A program made the translations under genes and the position numbers. A DNA stretch of 12,121 nucleotides, from NCBI GenBank assembly GCA_023457135.1, contig JAEWMO010000061.1, forward strand, positions 1 to 12,121, given 5' to 3'. A model generated the notes under the pieces. It made no database searches. It was not told the DNA's origin and worked only from the letters and a program-made list of their open reading frames with translations. This DNA comes from Methanobacteriota archaeon (GTDB taxonomy: Archaea; Halobacteriota; Methanomicrobia; Methanomicrobiales; Methanoculleaceae). Below are positions 5,070 through 12,121 of this stretch, piece after piece; the stretch's first letter is position 1; the number at the start of each line of letters is the position of its first letter.

Positions 5070-6122
5070 GGCGGCCGTAAGATGCTCCATCAGGCGGAAC
5101 GGGTCCGATGCGACGACAGGCGTCCCCGCATAAAGCTCCATCCCCCCGATATCCGATGTCCGTGAGTGGAGGTCCCCCCGGTCCACCACCCACGCGACAT
5201 AATGGCCGGCCTCCTCGAGCGGCGGCATATGCACCGCCGCATTGTAACTCTGCACCCCGATGTTCCGGTAGCACTCAAGCACCTTTGCGAGTGCAGGTGC
5301 AAGGTCGCGCGGGGATTTCGTGATGATCACGACCTCGTGCTCCTTTCTCGGGGTGAGGTGCGCCATGATCCGGGCGTTCCGGTAGACGAGCCCGAGACCC
5401 ACGGCAGTATGAACCTGGAAGAGGTCGTCGTAGTACTCGGTGCCGTAACGGCACCGGTACTCCTCCCTGACCTCCTCCAGCTGTGCCGGGGCGGCATACA
5501 ACTGGTGGGTGAGCAGAATCTGGGCGTGGTTGTGCACGATGCTCGCCCCCGCACGCCAGAGGAAGTTCCAGATGAGGAAGGGATGGACAGCTGCCGGGTG
5601 CGCACGGTTGGCCTCCTGGCACCACCGGATGCCCACGCTGATCATATCGGCAATCTCCGGCTCCGCAATGATGTAGGGGTTGTTCTCTTTCGCGATGATG
5701 ATCGCATGGAGATAGTCGTACTTGGCGATGTTGCTTGCTGTAACCCAGTGGTCGCCGTCGATCCTCCCGAACGTATCGGCGGGAGTTTCCTCGAGAGGGT
5801 TTGCAAACGGCCCCCCTTCCGCAAGCGCCTGCACGTCGTGGGTCTCCTCGGCCCGGGGGGTCAGTACCGGGCGGCGTGCCCTGACCGAGTTGAACAGCGT
5901 ACTCTCGCCGGTCTGGTTGTTGGTCACCCTGACGATCTGCTGCGCCTCGATATCGCCGTACTTCTCCCGCACCCACTCGCGCATTGCTTCGGGGAAGACC
6001 AGGTGCCCGGGTTCGACGTACCAGGAGTAAATCCGGGAGACGAGGTCTTCCAGATCCGGGGCGAGTTCCTGCACGATAGCCGGGAGCCTGGTGATATCAA
6101 GTTTGACCTGAACCTGAACCAT
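5058..6122 (-). CDS. GalT-like nucleotidyltransferase (HIT superfamily)
   Basis: A homologue of galactose-1-phosphate uridylyltransferase, a class that moves nucleotidyl groups through a His-bound intermediate. Counting from the ATG at 6122 (354 residues), the active-site segment AGASIVHNHAQI lies at about 191-202. His197-Asn-His199-Ala-Gln201 replaces the usual HPHxQ, and His199 is the expected nucleophile. TLFNSVRARRPVLTP (75-89) and NPLEETPAD resemble the sugar-phosphate side of GalT proteins. I see no CxxC metal site like that of E. coli GalT. Starts at 6182 and 6164 are also possible; I chose 6122 because family-like sequence begins there, but an upstream TATA-like box (6214-6221) would allow the longer forms. 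It sits tail to tail with a glycogen-synthase-like gene, so it may make a nucleotide sugar, as plant ADP-glucose phosphorylase (a GalT homologue) does. Its substrate is unknown. Confidence 0.75.
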   Translation of the reverse strand: MVQVQVKLDITRLPAIVQELAPDLEDLVSRIYSWYVEPGHLVFPEAMREWVREKYGDIEAQQIVRVTNNQTGESTLFNSVRARRPVLTPRAEETHDVQALAEGGPFANPLEETPADTFGRIDGDHWVTASNIAKYDYLHAIIIAKENNPYIIAEPEIADMISVGIRWCQEANRAHPAAVHPFLIWNFLWRAGASIVHNHAQILLTHQLYAAPAQLEEVREEYRCRYGTEYYDDLFQVHTAVGLGLVYRNARIMAHLTPRKEHEVVIITKSPRDLAPALAKVLECYRNIGVQSYNAAVHMPPLEEAGHYVAWVVDRGDLHSRTSDIGGMELYAGTPVVASDPFRLMEHLTAAMLS

Positions 6123-6213
6123 AGGGTTCCCGTATGCCCGGGTCACACCGATAAAGATTCGCATCGTCCGGTCCGGCAGCATCTCCGGTCACGCCGCGTA
6201 TCAGACAGAACGG

Positions 6214-6244
6214 AAATATATTGGTCCCTCGTGAGAATATACTG
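6214..6244. promoter_or_regulatory. Divergent TATA-like boxes (GalT-like gene / HEAT gene)
   Basis: AAATATAT (6214-6221) reads as a TATA box on the minus strand for the GalT-like gene, with transcription expected near 6191. GAATATAC (about 6235-6242) lies about 65 bp before the HEAT-protein ATG on the plus strand. The first box could also serve the plus strand. Assignment is by sequence and distance only. Confidence 0.4.
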
Positions 6245-6302
6245 TTGTAAACTCACGGGATTCCGTTCGGAGACTCCGGCGCGCACTCTACGGGAAAAGG
6301 AC

Positions 6303-9300
6303 ATGGCATTCTTTGACAAATTTCGAACGAATATCGAGGGATTGCGGCAGGCAAAGGACTACCCCGGCCTGATCGAGATCCTTGCCGGCGAGGATCCGGC
6401 GATGCGCGGCGATGCGGCGCGGGCTCTCTGTGCTCTCGGTGTCCCCGCTATTCCCGACCTTCTTCGCGCCCTCTCCAGTGCCGGGTCGGGTCCACGGGCA
6501 CGGGCGGCGGAAGCCCTCGTTTCAACCGGCAACCCCTCCATCCCGCTGCTCCTTGCCCTTATCCTTCGGGCGGACCCCGCCCTGCAGACATCCCTCTCCC
6601 GCGCAATAGCAGGGGCAGGCGACGGGATGGTTGAGGCGCTACTGCCTGCCCTGCATCACCAGCAGCCGGCAGTCCGGCGTGCCGCGGTGATTGCTCTTCG
6701 TGAGAGCGGTCGGAAAGTCGTGCCGCATCTTGCACAGGCGCTCCGCGACGGCAACCGTCCTGTCCAGAAAGAAGCGGCAAGCGCGCTTGCCGGGCTGCGG
6801 TGGGCGCCCGAAGACCTCCGGGAGAAGATGGAGTTTTATCTCCTCCTCGAAGACTGGGGAGAACTCGCAAAACTCCAGGGGGCAGCTGTCCCCGCCCTTC
6901 AGAAGGCTCTCGGCAGCAGCGAACGCAGGATCCGGTGCGAGTCGGCACGGGCGCTCGGGAAGATCCGCGACAGCCGTTCTGCCCCGGCCCTGGTAAAGGC
7001 GGTGAAGGATCCCGATACGGATGTTCGAGTATGCGTCGTCGAGGCGCTCGGGCGGGTGGGCGACGATCGGGCGAAACCCGTGCTGGTCGAAGCCCTCAAG
7101 GACCCCAACCATCGGGTGCGGATGGAGGCGGCATGGGCGCTCGACCGGCTGGGCTGGGTGCCGCAGAGCGACCTCGCAAGAGCAGAGTACCTGATCGCGG
7201 GCGAGCAATGGAACAAACTCGTCCGGATGGGACAACCGGCCATTATACCGCTGATCCGGGCCCTGGAGGTGGAATATTCGGGGGTCCGCACCGGTGCGAG
7301 CGAAGCCCTGCGGCAGCTGGGTCAGCCTGCACTCAGCGCCCTGAGCGCCGAGGCCGCGTGCAAGGATCCTGCGCGCAGACAGCGGGCCCAGACAGCTCTC
7401 GAGTACATCCGGCGGCGGCAGGGAGAGACCTCCCTGAAGCAGCCCGCACCGGAAGACTCCTCCCGGTACGAGAAAGAGTTCCAAGAGGGGCTTACCACCC
7501 AGAAACGGTTTGAGAAACAGTTCGGGAAGCCGGTATATCTCAAGGGCGGCCCGGCCCGGAAGCCCTCGCCTGTACATGAGGCGGCATCGGTGCAACAAAG
7601 CCCGGAAGAGCCGTCCGCACAGACAGCGGGCGCCGGGCCCGAAAAACCTGTAAGTCTCAGCGATCTCATCAAAGAGAGCCAGCGGGCGGAGGCGGCGTGG
7701 GCGGAGGTCAAGGGCCGGCTCAGGACGGAGACCCCGGTGCCGGTCGAACCCATAGCGCTCGACCAAATCATCCCGCTTGAGTTCGAGCAGGCGATCGCAG
7801 AGGGTGATGAGCCTGCCAGGCGGGAGGAGGAACCCGTCCGCCGTGACTCCGGAGAGGTTGTGGATGTGGAAGACCTGGATATTCCGGAACTTCCCCGGAC
7901 AGCGCCGGAACCTCCCCTGGAGCCGATCCCGGAAAAGACGCCGCTTGAGCAGTGTCTTAAAGGGCTCCGGAGCAATGATGCGGCTATCAGGGCAGCGGCG
8001 GTCGCCGCCCTGCAGGGTATGGGGAAAGAGGCGGTCGGTTACCTGATCGAAGCGCTCAAAGACCCCCACCACGATGTCCGTATCGCTGCCGCAGAGGCGC
8101 TCGGCGAGATTGGGGACCCCGACGCTGTCGACCCGTTGGTCCGGGCCTCCTGCGACGCAAGAGAAGACGTGCGGATCGCCGCTGCCGGCGCGCTCGGGCG
8201 GATCGGCGACCGCCGCGGAATCCAGCCGCTCATCCGGCTCTTTAACGACAGCTACCACGGCGTCCGGGTCGCTGCGGCGGATGCCGTCGCAGCCTTCGGG
8301 CGTGATGCGCTCAGGCCGCTTGAGGGGGCGCTGGACGACCCGGTGCCTGTTGTCCGGGTGACGGCAGCAAAGGCGATAGGGCTCATCGGCGCAACCGAAT
8401 CGATCCCGACCCTCATCGAGCATCTGGGGGACCCGGCGCCGGAGGTCCGGTGGAGCGTTGCCCGGGCTCTCACCGAGTTTGGCCCTCTGGCGGTCGAGCC
8501 GCTCTTCCTGGTCCTGAGGAAAGGGAAGAAGAGTATGCGCCTTGCCGCGATCGATGCCCTCTGGGAGATGCCGGGGGAACGGGCGGGCGAAGCGCTGCGG
8601 TATGCTCTTGACGACGAGGACGAAGAGGTCCGGGCTAAAGCTGCCGCCGCCCTCCGGAAACGGCAGGTAGTAGACGTGTGGCGGAGGGCGCTCGGGGGTC
8701 AGGTCCAGGATGAGGAGCATGTCGGAGATAAGAAGCAGTCGGCCTGGCACAAGGATAAAAAGGCGTTCGAGCGTTCTGGCCGGCAGGAGATTGACACGCT
8801 TATTGCGGCGCTTAAGTCCGATGACTGGAACACACAGCTTGGCGCTGCGACACGCCTCATCATGATGGGCCGCCCTGCCGTGGACGGCCTCATCCGTGCA
8901 CTCAGGAATGAGGACCCGGAGATCCAGACCGCCGCAGCGAGCCTCCTCGGAGAGATGCGCGAAACCGCTGTCGAACCGCTCATGGGTGCTTTAAGCGACA
9001 CGGACCGGTTCGTCCGGCTCGTCGCCGCCCGCAACCTGGGTAAGATCGGGAATAAGCGAGCCATCGAAGCCCTGATCGGCTCCCTGCACCGGGAGCCCGA
9101 CACCGCCGTGCGGGCAGCCGTCGCGGAGGCGCTGGGCTACATGGGGAGTCGGCAGGCGATAGAACCGCTGGTCCTGGCATTGCAGGATAGGAGCGTCGAG
9201 GTCCAGGTCGCCGCAGCGAGGTCGCTCGGCTACATCAGGGACAGCCGTGCCATCGAGCCGCTGCTCCGGACGCTCAGCGATGTGGATGACCGGGTCCGGT

Positions 9301-9803
9301 ATGCCGCGATCGAGGCCTTAAAAGACCCCGGCGGCACGGCGCGGGACTACCTGATCGACGCGCTCCGCTCCAGAGACGAGAAGCTCCGGAAGGGAGTTGC
9401 CGAGGCGCTGGAGGCGGGCGGCTGGGAGCCGGAGACCGGCGAAGAGAAGACTCTCTACCTCATGGCCCGGGACCGGTGGGCCGGGGTGGAGCAGGTCGGC
9501 GCCGATGCGCTGCCGGTGCTCACGGAAGCGCTCTCCGACCCGTCGGTCGAGACACGGGCGAATGCCGCGAGAACGATTGCCCGGATCGGGGGAGAAGGAG
9601 CCATCGCTCCCCTCATCCTGGCGCTCCGCGATGATGCTCTCATCGTCAGGATGCGGGCCGAGCGGGCCCTGGTCGAGATGGGTGAAGCCGCTCTCCCCGC
9701 ACTGGCCCTGGCCGCCGACAGGGCGGAGGAGGAGGCTCGAGCAGGGCTGCAGCGGATCATCGATGCGATCCGCGTAGATGAGGCCTCCACAGCGGAGACT
9801 TAA
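6303..9803 (+). CDS. Large three-block HEAT-repeat protein, 1166 residues
   Basis: A helical-repeat scaffold of PBS-lyase-type HEAT repeats with no signal peptide or membrane segment, so probably cytoplasmic. HEAT blocks cover about residues 18-370, 546-790 and 828-1158. Typical units read like 'LIEALKDPHHDVRIAAAEAL' with 'GEIGD' turns. Between the first two blocks is a linker (about 375-545) rich in Pro, Glu and Arg, with probably disordered and short helical parts; a shorter charged linker (790-828) splits the second and third. Three times the regular repeat is replaced by a special module with Gly/Arg-Trp-x-Pro, a Tyr-Leu pair and a Trp (starting near 165, 284 and 1040). The ATG at 6303 follows AAAAGGA and begins a sensible N-terminus; the open frame further upstream is antisense to the GalT-like gene. 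HEAT repeats usually bind proteins, but the partner here is unknown and no catalytic domain is seen. Confidence 0.9.
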   Translation: MAFFDKFRTNIEGLRQAKDYPGLIEILAGEDPAMRGDAARALCALGVPAIPDLLRALSSAGSGPRARAAEALVSTGNPSIPLLLALILRADPALQTSLSRAIAGAGDGMVEALLPALHHQQPAVRRAAVIALRESGRKVVPHLAQALRDGNRPVQKEAASALAGLRWAPEDLREKMEFYLLLEDWGELAKLQGAAVPALQKALGSSERRIRCESARALGKIRDSRSAPALVKAVKDPDTDVRVCVVEALGRVGDDRAKPVLVEALKDPNHRVRMEAAWALDRLGWVPQSDLARAEYLIAGEQWNKLVRMGQPAIIPLIRALEVEYSGVRTGASEALRQLGQPALSALSAEAACKDPARRQRAQTALEYIRRRQGETSLKQPAPEDSSRYEKEFQEGLTTQKRFEKQFGKPVYLKGGPARKPSPVHEAASVQQSPEEPSAQTAGAGPEKPVSLSDLIKESQRAEAAWAEVKGRLRTETPVPVEPIALDQIIPLEFEQAIAEGDEPARREEEPVRRDSGEVVDVEDLDIPELPRTAPEPPLEPIPEKTPLEQCLKGLRSNDAAIRAAAVAALQGMGKEAVGYLIEALKDPHHDVRIAAAEALGEIGDPDAVDPLVRASCDAREDVRIAAAGALGRIGDRRGIQPLIRLFNDSYHGVRVAAADAVAAFGRDALRPLEGALDDPVPVVRVTAAKAIGLIGATESIPTLIEHLGDPAPEVRWSVARALTEFGPLAVEPLFLVLRKGKKSMRLAAIDALWEMPGERAGEALRYALDDEDEEVRAKAAAALRKRQVVDVWRRALGGQVQDEEHVGDKKQSAWHKDKKAFERSGRQEIDTLIAALKSDDWNTQLGAATRLIMMGRPAVDGLIRALRNEDPEIQTAAASLLGEMRETAVEPLMGALSDTDRFVRLVAARNLGKIGNKRAIEALIGSLHREPDTAVRAAVAEALGYMGSRQAIEPLVLALQDRSVEVQVAAARSLGYIRDSRAIEPLLRTLSDVDDRVRYAAIEALKDPGGTARDYLIDALRSRDEKLRKGVAEALEAGGWEPETGEEKTLYLMARDRWAGVEQVGADALPVLTEALSDPSVETRANAARTIARIGGEGAIAPLILALRDDALIVRMRAERALVEMGEAALPALALAADRAEEEARAGLQRIIDAIRVDEASTAET

Positions 9804-9823
9804 GGCGTCCGCCCGGCTGCCTG

Positions 9824-10117
9824 TCAGTAATCATACTCGTGGTGCCACCGGTCCCTGTTCGCAGCGACCAGGGCCTGCATCCGCTCGCGTATTGCGGCGT
9901 GAAGCGCCTCCTGCTCCGGGTGATTCTGCTTCTGCTCGATGGCGCGGGCGAGCTTCCTGCCGGGCTCGTGGGCCCTCCCCTCCGCAGGCACGATCGTTTC
10001 CGGGTCCCCGCCGAGCACCACGCCGACACCGCCCACGGTGTTCGCGCCGAGGGTCTGGAGAACCCTGTTTAAGTATGCCACGATCTCGTCGGCTCCCGCC
10101 CACGCTCGCTCATAGCC
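9824..10117 (-). pseudogene. C-terminal remnant of a flavodoxin-like FMN reductase gene
   Basis: On the minus strand the frame from 10117 begins GYERAWAGADEIVAYLNRVL and continues with LGANTVGGVGVVLGGDPETI, a helix rich in Arg/Lys/Glu, and HPEQEALHAAIRERMQALV, ending ANRDRWHHEYDY. From memory this resembles the C-terminal third of flavodoxin-fold NAD(P)H-dependent FMN reductases or iron-sulfur flavoproteins. The N-terminal FMN-binding part is missing: directly upstream is the stop codon of the lipoprotein gene. A GTG at 10081 could allow an 85-residue product, and a small functional protein cannot be excluded. I call it a broken gene because the family-like sequence continues upstream of that GTG exactly to the neighbour's stop. 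The family match needs a database search. Confidence 0.5.
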
Positions 10118-10567
10118 TTACGGGATGTCATGCGTAACGTCGATCCCGGCCCGGTACTGCCGGCCGCAGTCGCCGGGGAGCGGGTCGATGGTGAATATCT
10201 TCGTCTCGCCCGCCTGGAAACGCGGGACGAGGATGGTCTCGGTCGACCGGATCATGTTGCTCTCGTCATCGATGAGCATGAACCGGATGACGACATTTCT
10301 CCCGGGTGCCGTGCCGGTGTTGGTCACCGTCCCCGTCACAATCCAGTAGCAGGATGCGTCTGCGCGGAAACGTTTCTCCGATGCGGTAATTGTGGCCGAG
10401 AGCGATGGCTGCGGCCCGGCGGGGGTATAGGTGAGCTGAGCGGCCGGCGTCCCTTCCGGTGTCGGTGTCGGCGGCGCTTCCGTCACACCGGTCGTCGTGC
10501 AGCCTGCCACGGCAGCAGCGCCGACGAGACAGGCAAAGAGGAGAAGAACCAGATACCTCGTTTTCAT
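10118..10567 (-). CDS. Small predicted lipoprotein of unknown function
   Basis: A 149-residue protein with a lipoprotein signal. MKTRYLVLLLFACLVGAAA is followed by the lipobox VAGC, so Cys23 would be lipidated and the protein anchored outside the membrane. A Thr/Pro/Glu linker (about 24-52) follows. The C-terminal part (about 55-149) is beta-rich, with YWIVTGTVTNTGTAPGRNVV and RSTETILVPRFQAGETKIF. This pattern is like FxLYD/CARDB-type beta-sandwich domains of archaeal surface proteins. Cys73 and Cys134 could form a disulfide. I chose the ATG at 10567, giving a proper signal peptide; an ATG at 10585 would add six residues. A TATA-like box (10606-10613) lies upstream. Its end joins a flavodoxin-like remnant exactly at the stop codon. 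No function can be given. Confidence 0.8.
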   Translation of the reverse strand: MKTRYLVLLLFACLVGAAAVAGCTTTGVTEAPPTPTPEGTPAAQLTYTPAGPQPSLSATITASEKRFRADASCYWIVTGTVTNTGTAPGRNVVIRFMLIDDESNMIRSTETILVPRFQAGETKIFTIDPLPGDCGRQYRAGIDVTHDIP

Positions 10568-10605
10568 GAGAGGCACTTCCTGCATGATGGTTCATCGACC
10601 GGAGG

Positions 10606-10613
10606 CTATATAA
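10606..10613 (-). promoter_or_regulatory. TATA-like box of the lipoprotein gene
   Basis: CTATATAA (TTATATAG on the minus strand) lies about 40 bp upstream of the lipoprotein ATG at 10567, giving a predicted transcription start near 10584. Confidence 0.45.
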
Positions 10614-10669
10614 TCGATCCGGAAGCGTATCCCGCTCAAAAACGGTGTTCCGGGATATGAGGGCGGGGG

Positions 10670-10677
10670 ATAAATTT
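10670..10677 (+). promoter_or_regulatory. TATA-like box of msrB
   Basis: ATAAATTT within GGGATAAATTTAC lies about 50 bp before the msrB ATG. Transcription would begin near 10700, leaving a leader of about 24 nt that contains the GGAGG ribosome-binding site at 10712-10716. Confidence 0.45.
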
Positions 10678-10723
10678 ACATCATCTCCGGCCAAGGAGGC
10701 TGATCGGAATCGGAGGAGTGGTG

Positions 10724-11221
10724 ATGAGCAGGGATGTTGTAGAGGCCACCGGGACCGTGAAGGTCTGCAATGCCGTAGAAAAAGAGGTGGAAGAGGTTGA
10801 AAGAGTTGTCAAATCCGATGAGGAGTGGCGGCGCCTGCTGACGCCCGAACAGTTCTCGGTTGCCCGGAAAGAAGGTACGGAGCCGGCCTTTACCGGGAAG
10901 TACTGGGACTGCAAGAAGGATGGCCTGTACGTCTGCGTCTGTTGCGGCAACCACCTCTTCTCCTCGAAGACGAAGTTTGAATCCGGAACGGGCTGGCCGA
11001 GTTTCTGGAAACCCGTATCGGACCTGAACGTAAAGACCGATGTCGATACCCGGTTCTTCATGACCCGGACCGAGGTGCTCTGCAGGCGGTGCGACGCCCA
11101 CCTGGGCCATGTCTTCGACGACGGGCCGCCCCCGACCTTCAAACGCTACTGCATGAACTCGGCGTCGCTCCGGTTCGTGCCGCGGGAGGACCTGGCCCGC
11201 GGCCGGGCGCCGGAGGGATGA
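10724..11221 (+). CDS. msrB: Peptide-methionine (R)-S-oxide reductase
   Basis: Repairs methionine-R-sulfoxide in oxidised proteins; cytoplasmic. The 165 residues carry the full MsrB pattern. Zinc ligands are Cys71/Cys74 (CVCC) and Cys120/Cys123 (CRRC). The substrate-binding region has ESGTGWPSFW (86-95), with DAHLGHVFDDGP (124-135) after it. The catalytic Cys143 is in RYCMNSASLRF. Residues 1-30 form a charged N-terminal extension beyond the usual start. The start is the ATG at 10724, 7 nt after GGAGG; GTG codons at 10718 and 10721 are alternatives that would overlap or crowd the ribosome-binding site. Such a repair enzyme fits a strict anaerobe exposed to oxygen at times. It converges with the next gene across an 8-bp gap containing part of a hairpin. 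Confidence 0.95.
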   Translation: MSRDVVEATGTVKVCNAVEKEVEEVERVVKSDEEWRRLLTPEQFSVARKEGTEPAFTGKYWDCKKDGLYVCVCCGNHLFSSKTKFESGTGWPSFWKPVSDLNVKTDVDTRFFMTRTEVLCRRCDAHLGHVFDDGPPPTFKRYCMNSASLRFVPREDLARGRAPEG

Positions 11222-11222
11222 A

Positions 11223-11241
11223 AACCCGGTCACGCCGGGTT
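11223..11241. terminator. Hairpin at the convergent ends of msrB and the next gene
   Basis: AACCCGG (11223-11229) pairs perfectly with CCGGGTT (11235-11241) around TCACG, the loop containing the minus-strand stop codon. The hairpin spans the 8-bp gap between the two stops and may end transcription from both sides, although a poly-T tract is absent. Confidence 0.4.
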
Positions 11242-12121
11242 GCCGAGAACCCAGACAGGGCTCTCTTTACCGATGTTGGCCTGGAGGTAAGCACGGGCAG
11301 GGTCCAGGTCCTCCGGAACCTCGAAGAAGAGATACCCGGCCACGTACTCGCCCCGGTCGAGAACGGTCCTGGAGTACGACCCTCCCTTGCTGGTCGGGCC
11401 GGGCGATGTGAGCGGATGATAGGCCTCCGCGGCGTAATGGAGGGTGAAAGCGCTCTCTGCCGGGGTCTGGAGGCGGGTGTTGATGCCGTCTCCCTTATGG
11501 CCGAGGTGCGTCGCGCGGACAGCGGCCAGGAGGTAGGTCTTCCCTGGCTCCGCAGTATACTGCACCGGCTTTGCGCCGGTGGTCTGGAGCGTGCGCGACC
11601 AGGTTATCGGGCCGGCGATGAGCGATGCGGAGTTCTCCCCGCGGGTATCCACGTAGCAGAACCGCTCACCGGACAGCAGGGCATCGGGAAACGCGGCCTG
11701 AGGCTCTTTATCGGGCTCCATCGAGACCAGGAGCGTGTCGGGGTCGTCAGCTGCGGAGCGGTTGCAGGCTTCCAGGGCACTTAAGAGGCGTTCCGTTCCC
11801 GTAGCCAGGTGACGCAGTGCATCGTCCGTCGCACCCTGGTTCACGGGAATACCTCCGCCGAGCAGGGTGCCGGCTGCTGCAAACTCGTCGAGCGCGGCGA
11901 TAAAGTGCGAGCGTATGGACTCGTTTTCAGGGGAGACCTCGAGAGCGGCGGCCTCGGCAGAGAGGTTCTCTACCAGCGAGGATAGTTCGACCGCCTTTTC
12001 CCGGAGTGCCGCATCGTCCTGTGTGTGTATGGCATGTATCTGCTCGATGGAGAGCTCCAGGAGCGGGATGCCGGCCCCGGCTACCAGCGACTCCAGCCTC
12101 TCGTCATCGCTCAACGGTTCG
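11230..12121 (-). CDS. Hypothetical protein, 5' end outside the window
   Basis: About 297 residues are visible and the frame is still open at the window edge. A TTG at 12114 could start it, but I think the true start lies further upstream. The N-terminal half is helical and acidic (LSIEQIHAIHTQDDAALREK, then AVELSSLVENLSAEAAALEV) and may form a helical bundle. The C-terminal half (from about residue 150) is beta-rich, with TYLLAAVRATHLGHKGDG, GGSYSRTVLDRGEYVAGYLF and FEVPEDLDPARAYLQAN. This order (ligand-free beta sandwich, 'YVAGYLFFEVPE') is similar to DUF4352/TelE-like domains of extracytoplasmic proteins, so a signal or lipobox may lie beyond the edge. The sequence ends WVLGNPA. Function unknown; it converges with msrB. 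Confidence 0.75.
   Translation of the reverse strand, partial: EPLSDDERLESLVAGAGIPLLELSIEQIHAIHTQDDAALREKAVELSSLVENLSAEAAALEVSPENESIRSHFIAALDEFAAAGTLLGGGIPVNQGATDDALRHLATGTERLLSALEACNRSAADDPDTLLVSMEPDKEPQAAFPDALLSGERFCYVDTRGENSASLIAGPITWSRTLQTTGAKPVQYTAEPGKTYLLAAVRATHLGHKGDGINTRLQTPAESAFTLHYAAEAYHPLTSPGPTSKGGSYSRTVLDRGEYVAGYLFFEVPEDLDPARAYLQANIGKESPVWVLGNPA

Noticed and set aside
5166..6302. Open frame extending the HEAT gene about 1.1 kb upstream on the plus strand
   Set aside because: It is antisense to the GalT-like gene, which has family motifs. The HEAT protein begins sensibly at the ATG at 6303 with its own promoter region.
6639..8750. 703-codon minus-strand open frame across the HEAT gene
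   Set aside because: This is a shadow of high-GC repetitive coding sequence. The translation is Arg/Pro-rich without family motifs, while the plus-strand HEAT pattern is unambiguous.

Overview
The window looks like chromosomal DNA of a GC-rich euryarchaeal methanogen, most probably Methanomicrobiales and Methanoculleus-like. This rests on archaeal-type genes (the archaeal UMP kinase, a Mut7-C/DUF82 RNase-like protein, a stand-alone AmmeMemo-type radical SAM enzyme), an archaeal tRNA-Pro(UGG) with no encoded CCA, and AT-rich TATA-like boxes about 30 bp ahead of many genes. The genus is inference. I see no CRISPR array, insertion sequence, phage gene or rRNA.

Layout. 1-407 has no convincing gene. 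It holds many short, tight-loop hairpins organised as a degenerate inverted repeat (about 76-244). Next, on the minus strand, are nth (endonuclease III), tRNA-Pro directly in front of it, and pyrH (UMP kinase). A 41-bp divergent promoter region separates pyrH from a plus-strand run: a 51-residue GTG-started zinc-ribbon protein, the AmrS-type radical SAM enzyme, and a Mut7-C/DUF82 protein that overlaps AmrS by 20 nt. A structured 242-bp intergenic region (dyads, hairpin, palindrome, TATA box) leads to a GT-B glycosyltransferase of the glycogen-synthase/GT4 type. It converges tail to tail (3-bp gap) on a GalT-like nucleotidyltransferase.

The GalT-like gene is divergent from a 1166-residue HEAT-repeat protein, the largest gene here. 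After it, on the minus strand, lie an apparent C-terminal remnant of a flavodoxin-like gene and a small lipoprotein whose stop codon sits exactly at the remnant's edge. Last come plus-strand msrB (methionine-R-sulfoxide reductase) and, converging on it, a minus-strand hypothetical protein whose 5' end lies outside the window.

Most genes are housekeeping or stress functions: DNA base repair, pyrimidine nucleotides, methionine repair, and probably reserve polysaccharide. The points most worth a second look are the hairpin array with compensatory stem changes, a His in place of one Fe-S cluster Cys in endonuclease III, the 5-nt tRNA-to-nth spacing, the glycosyltransferase/GalT-like pair, the special W-containing module of the HEAT protein, and the flavodoxin-like remnant. 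I did not find a clear, wholly new multi-gene system.
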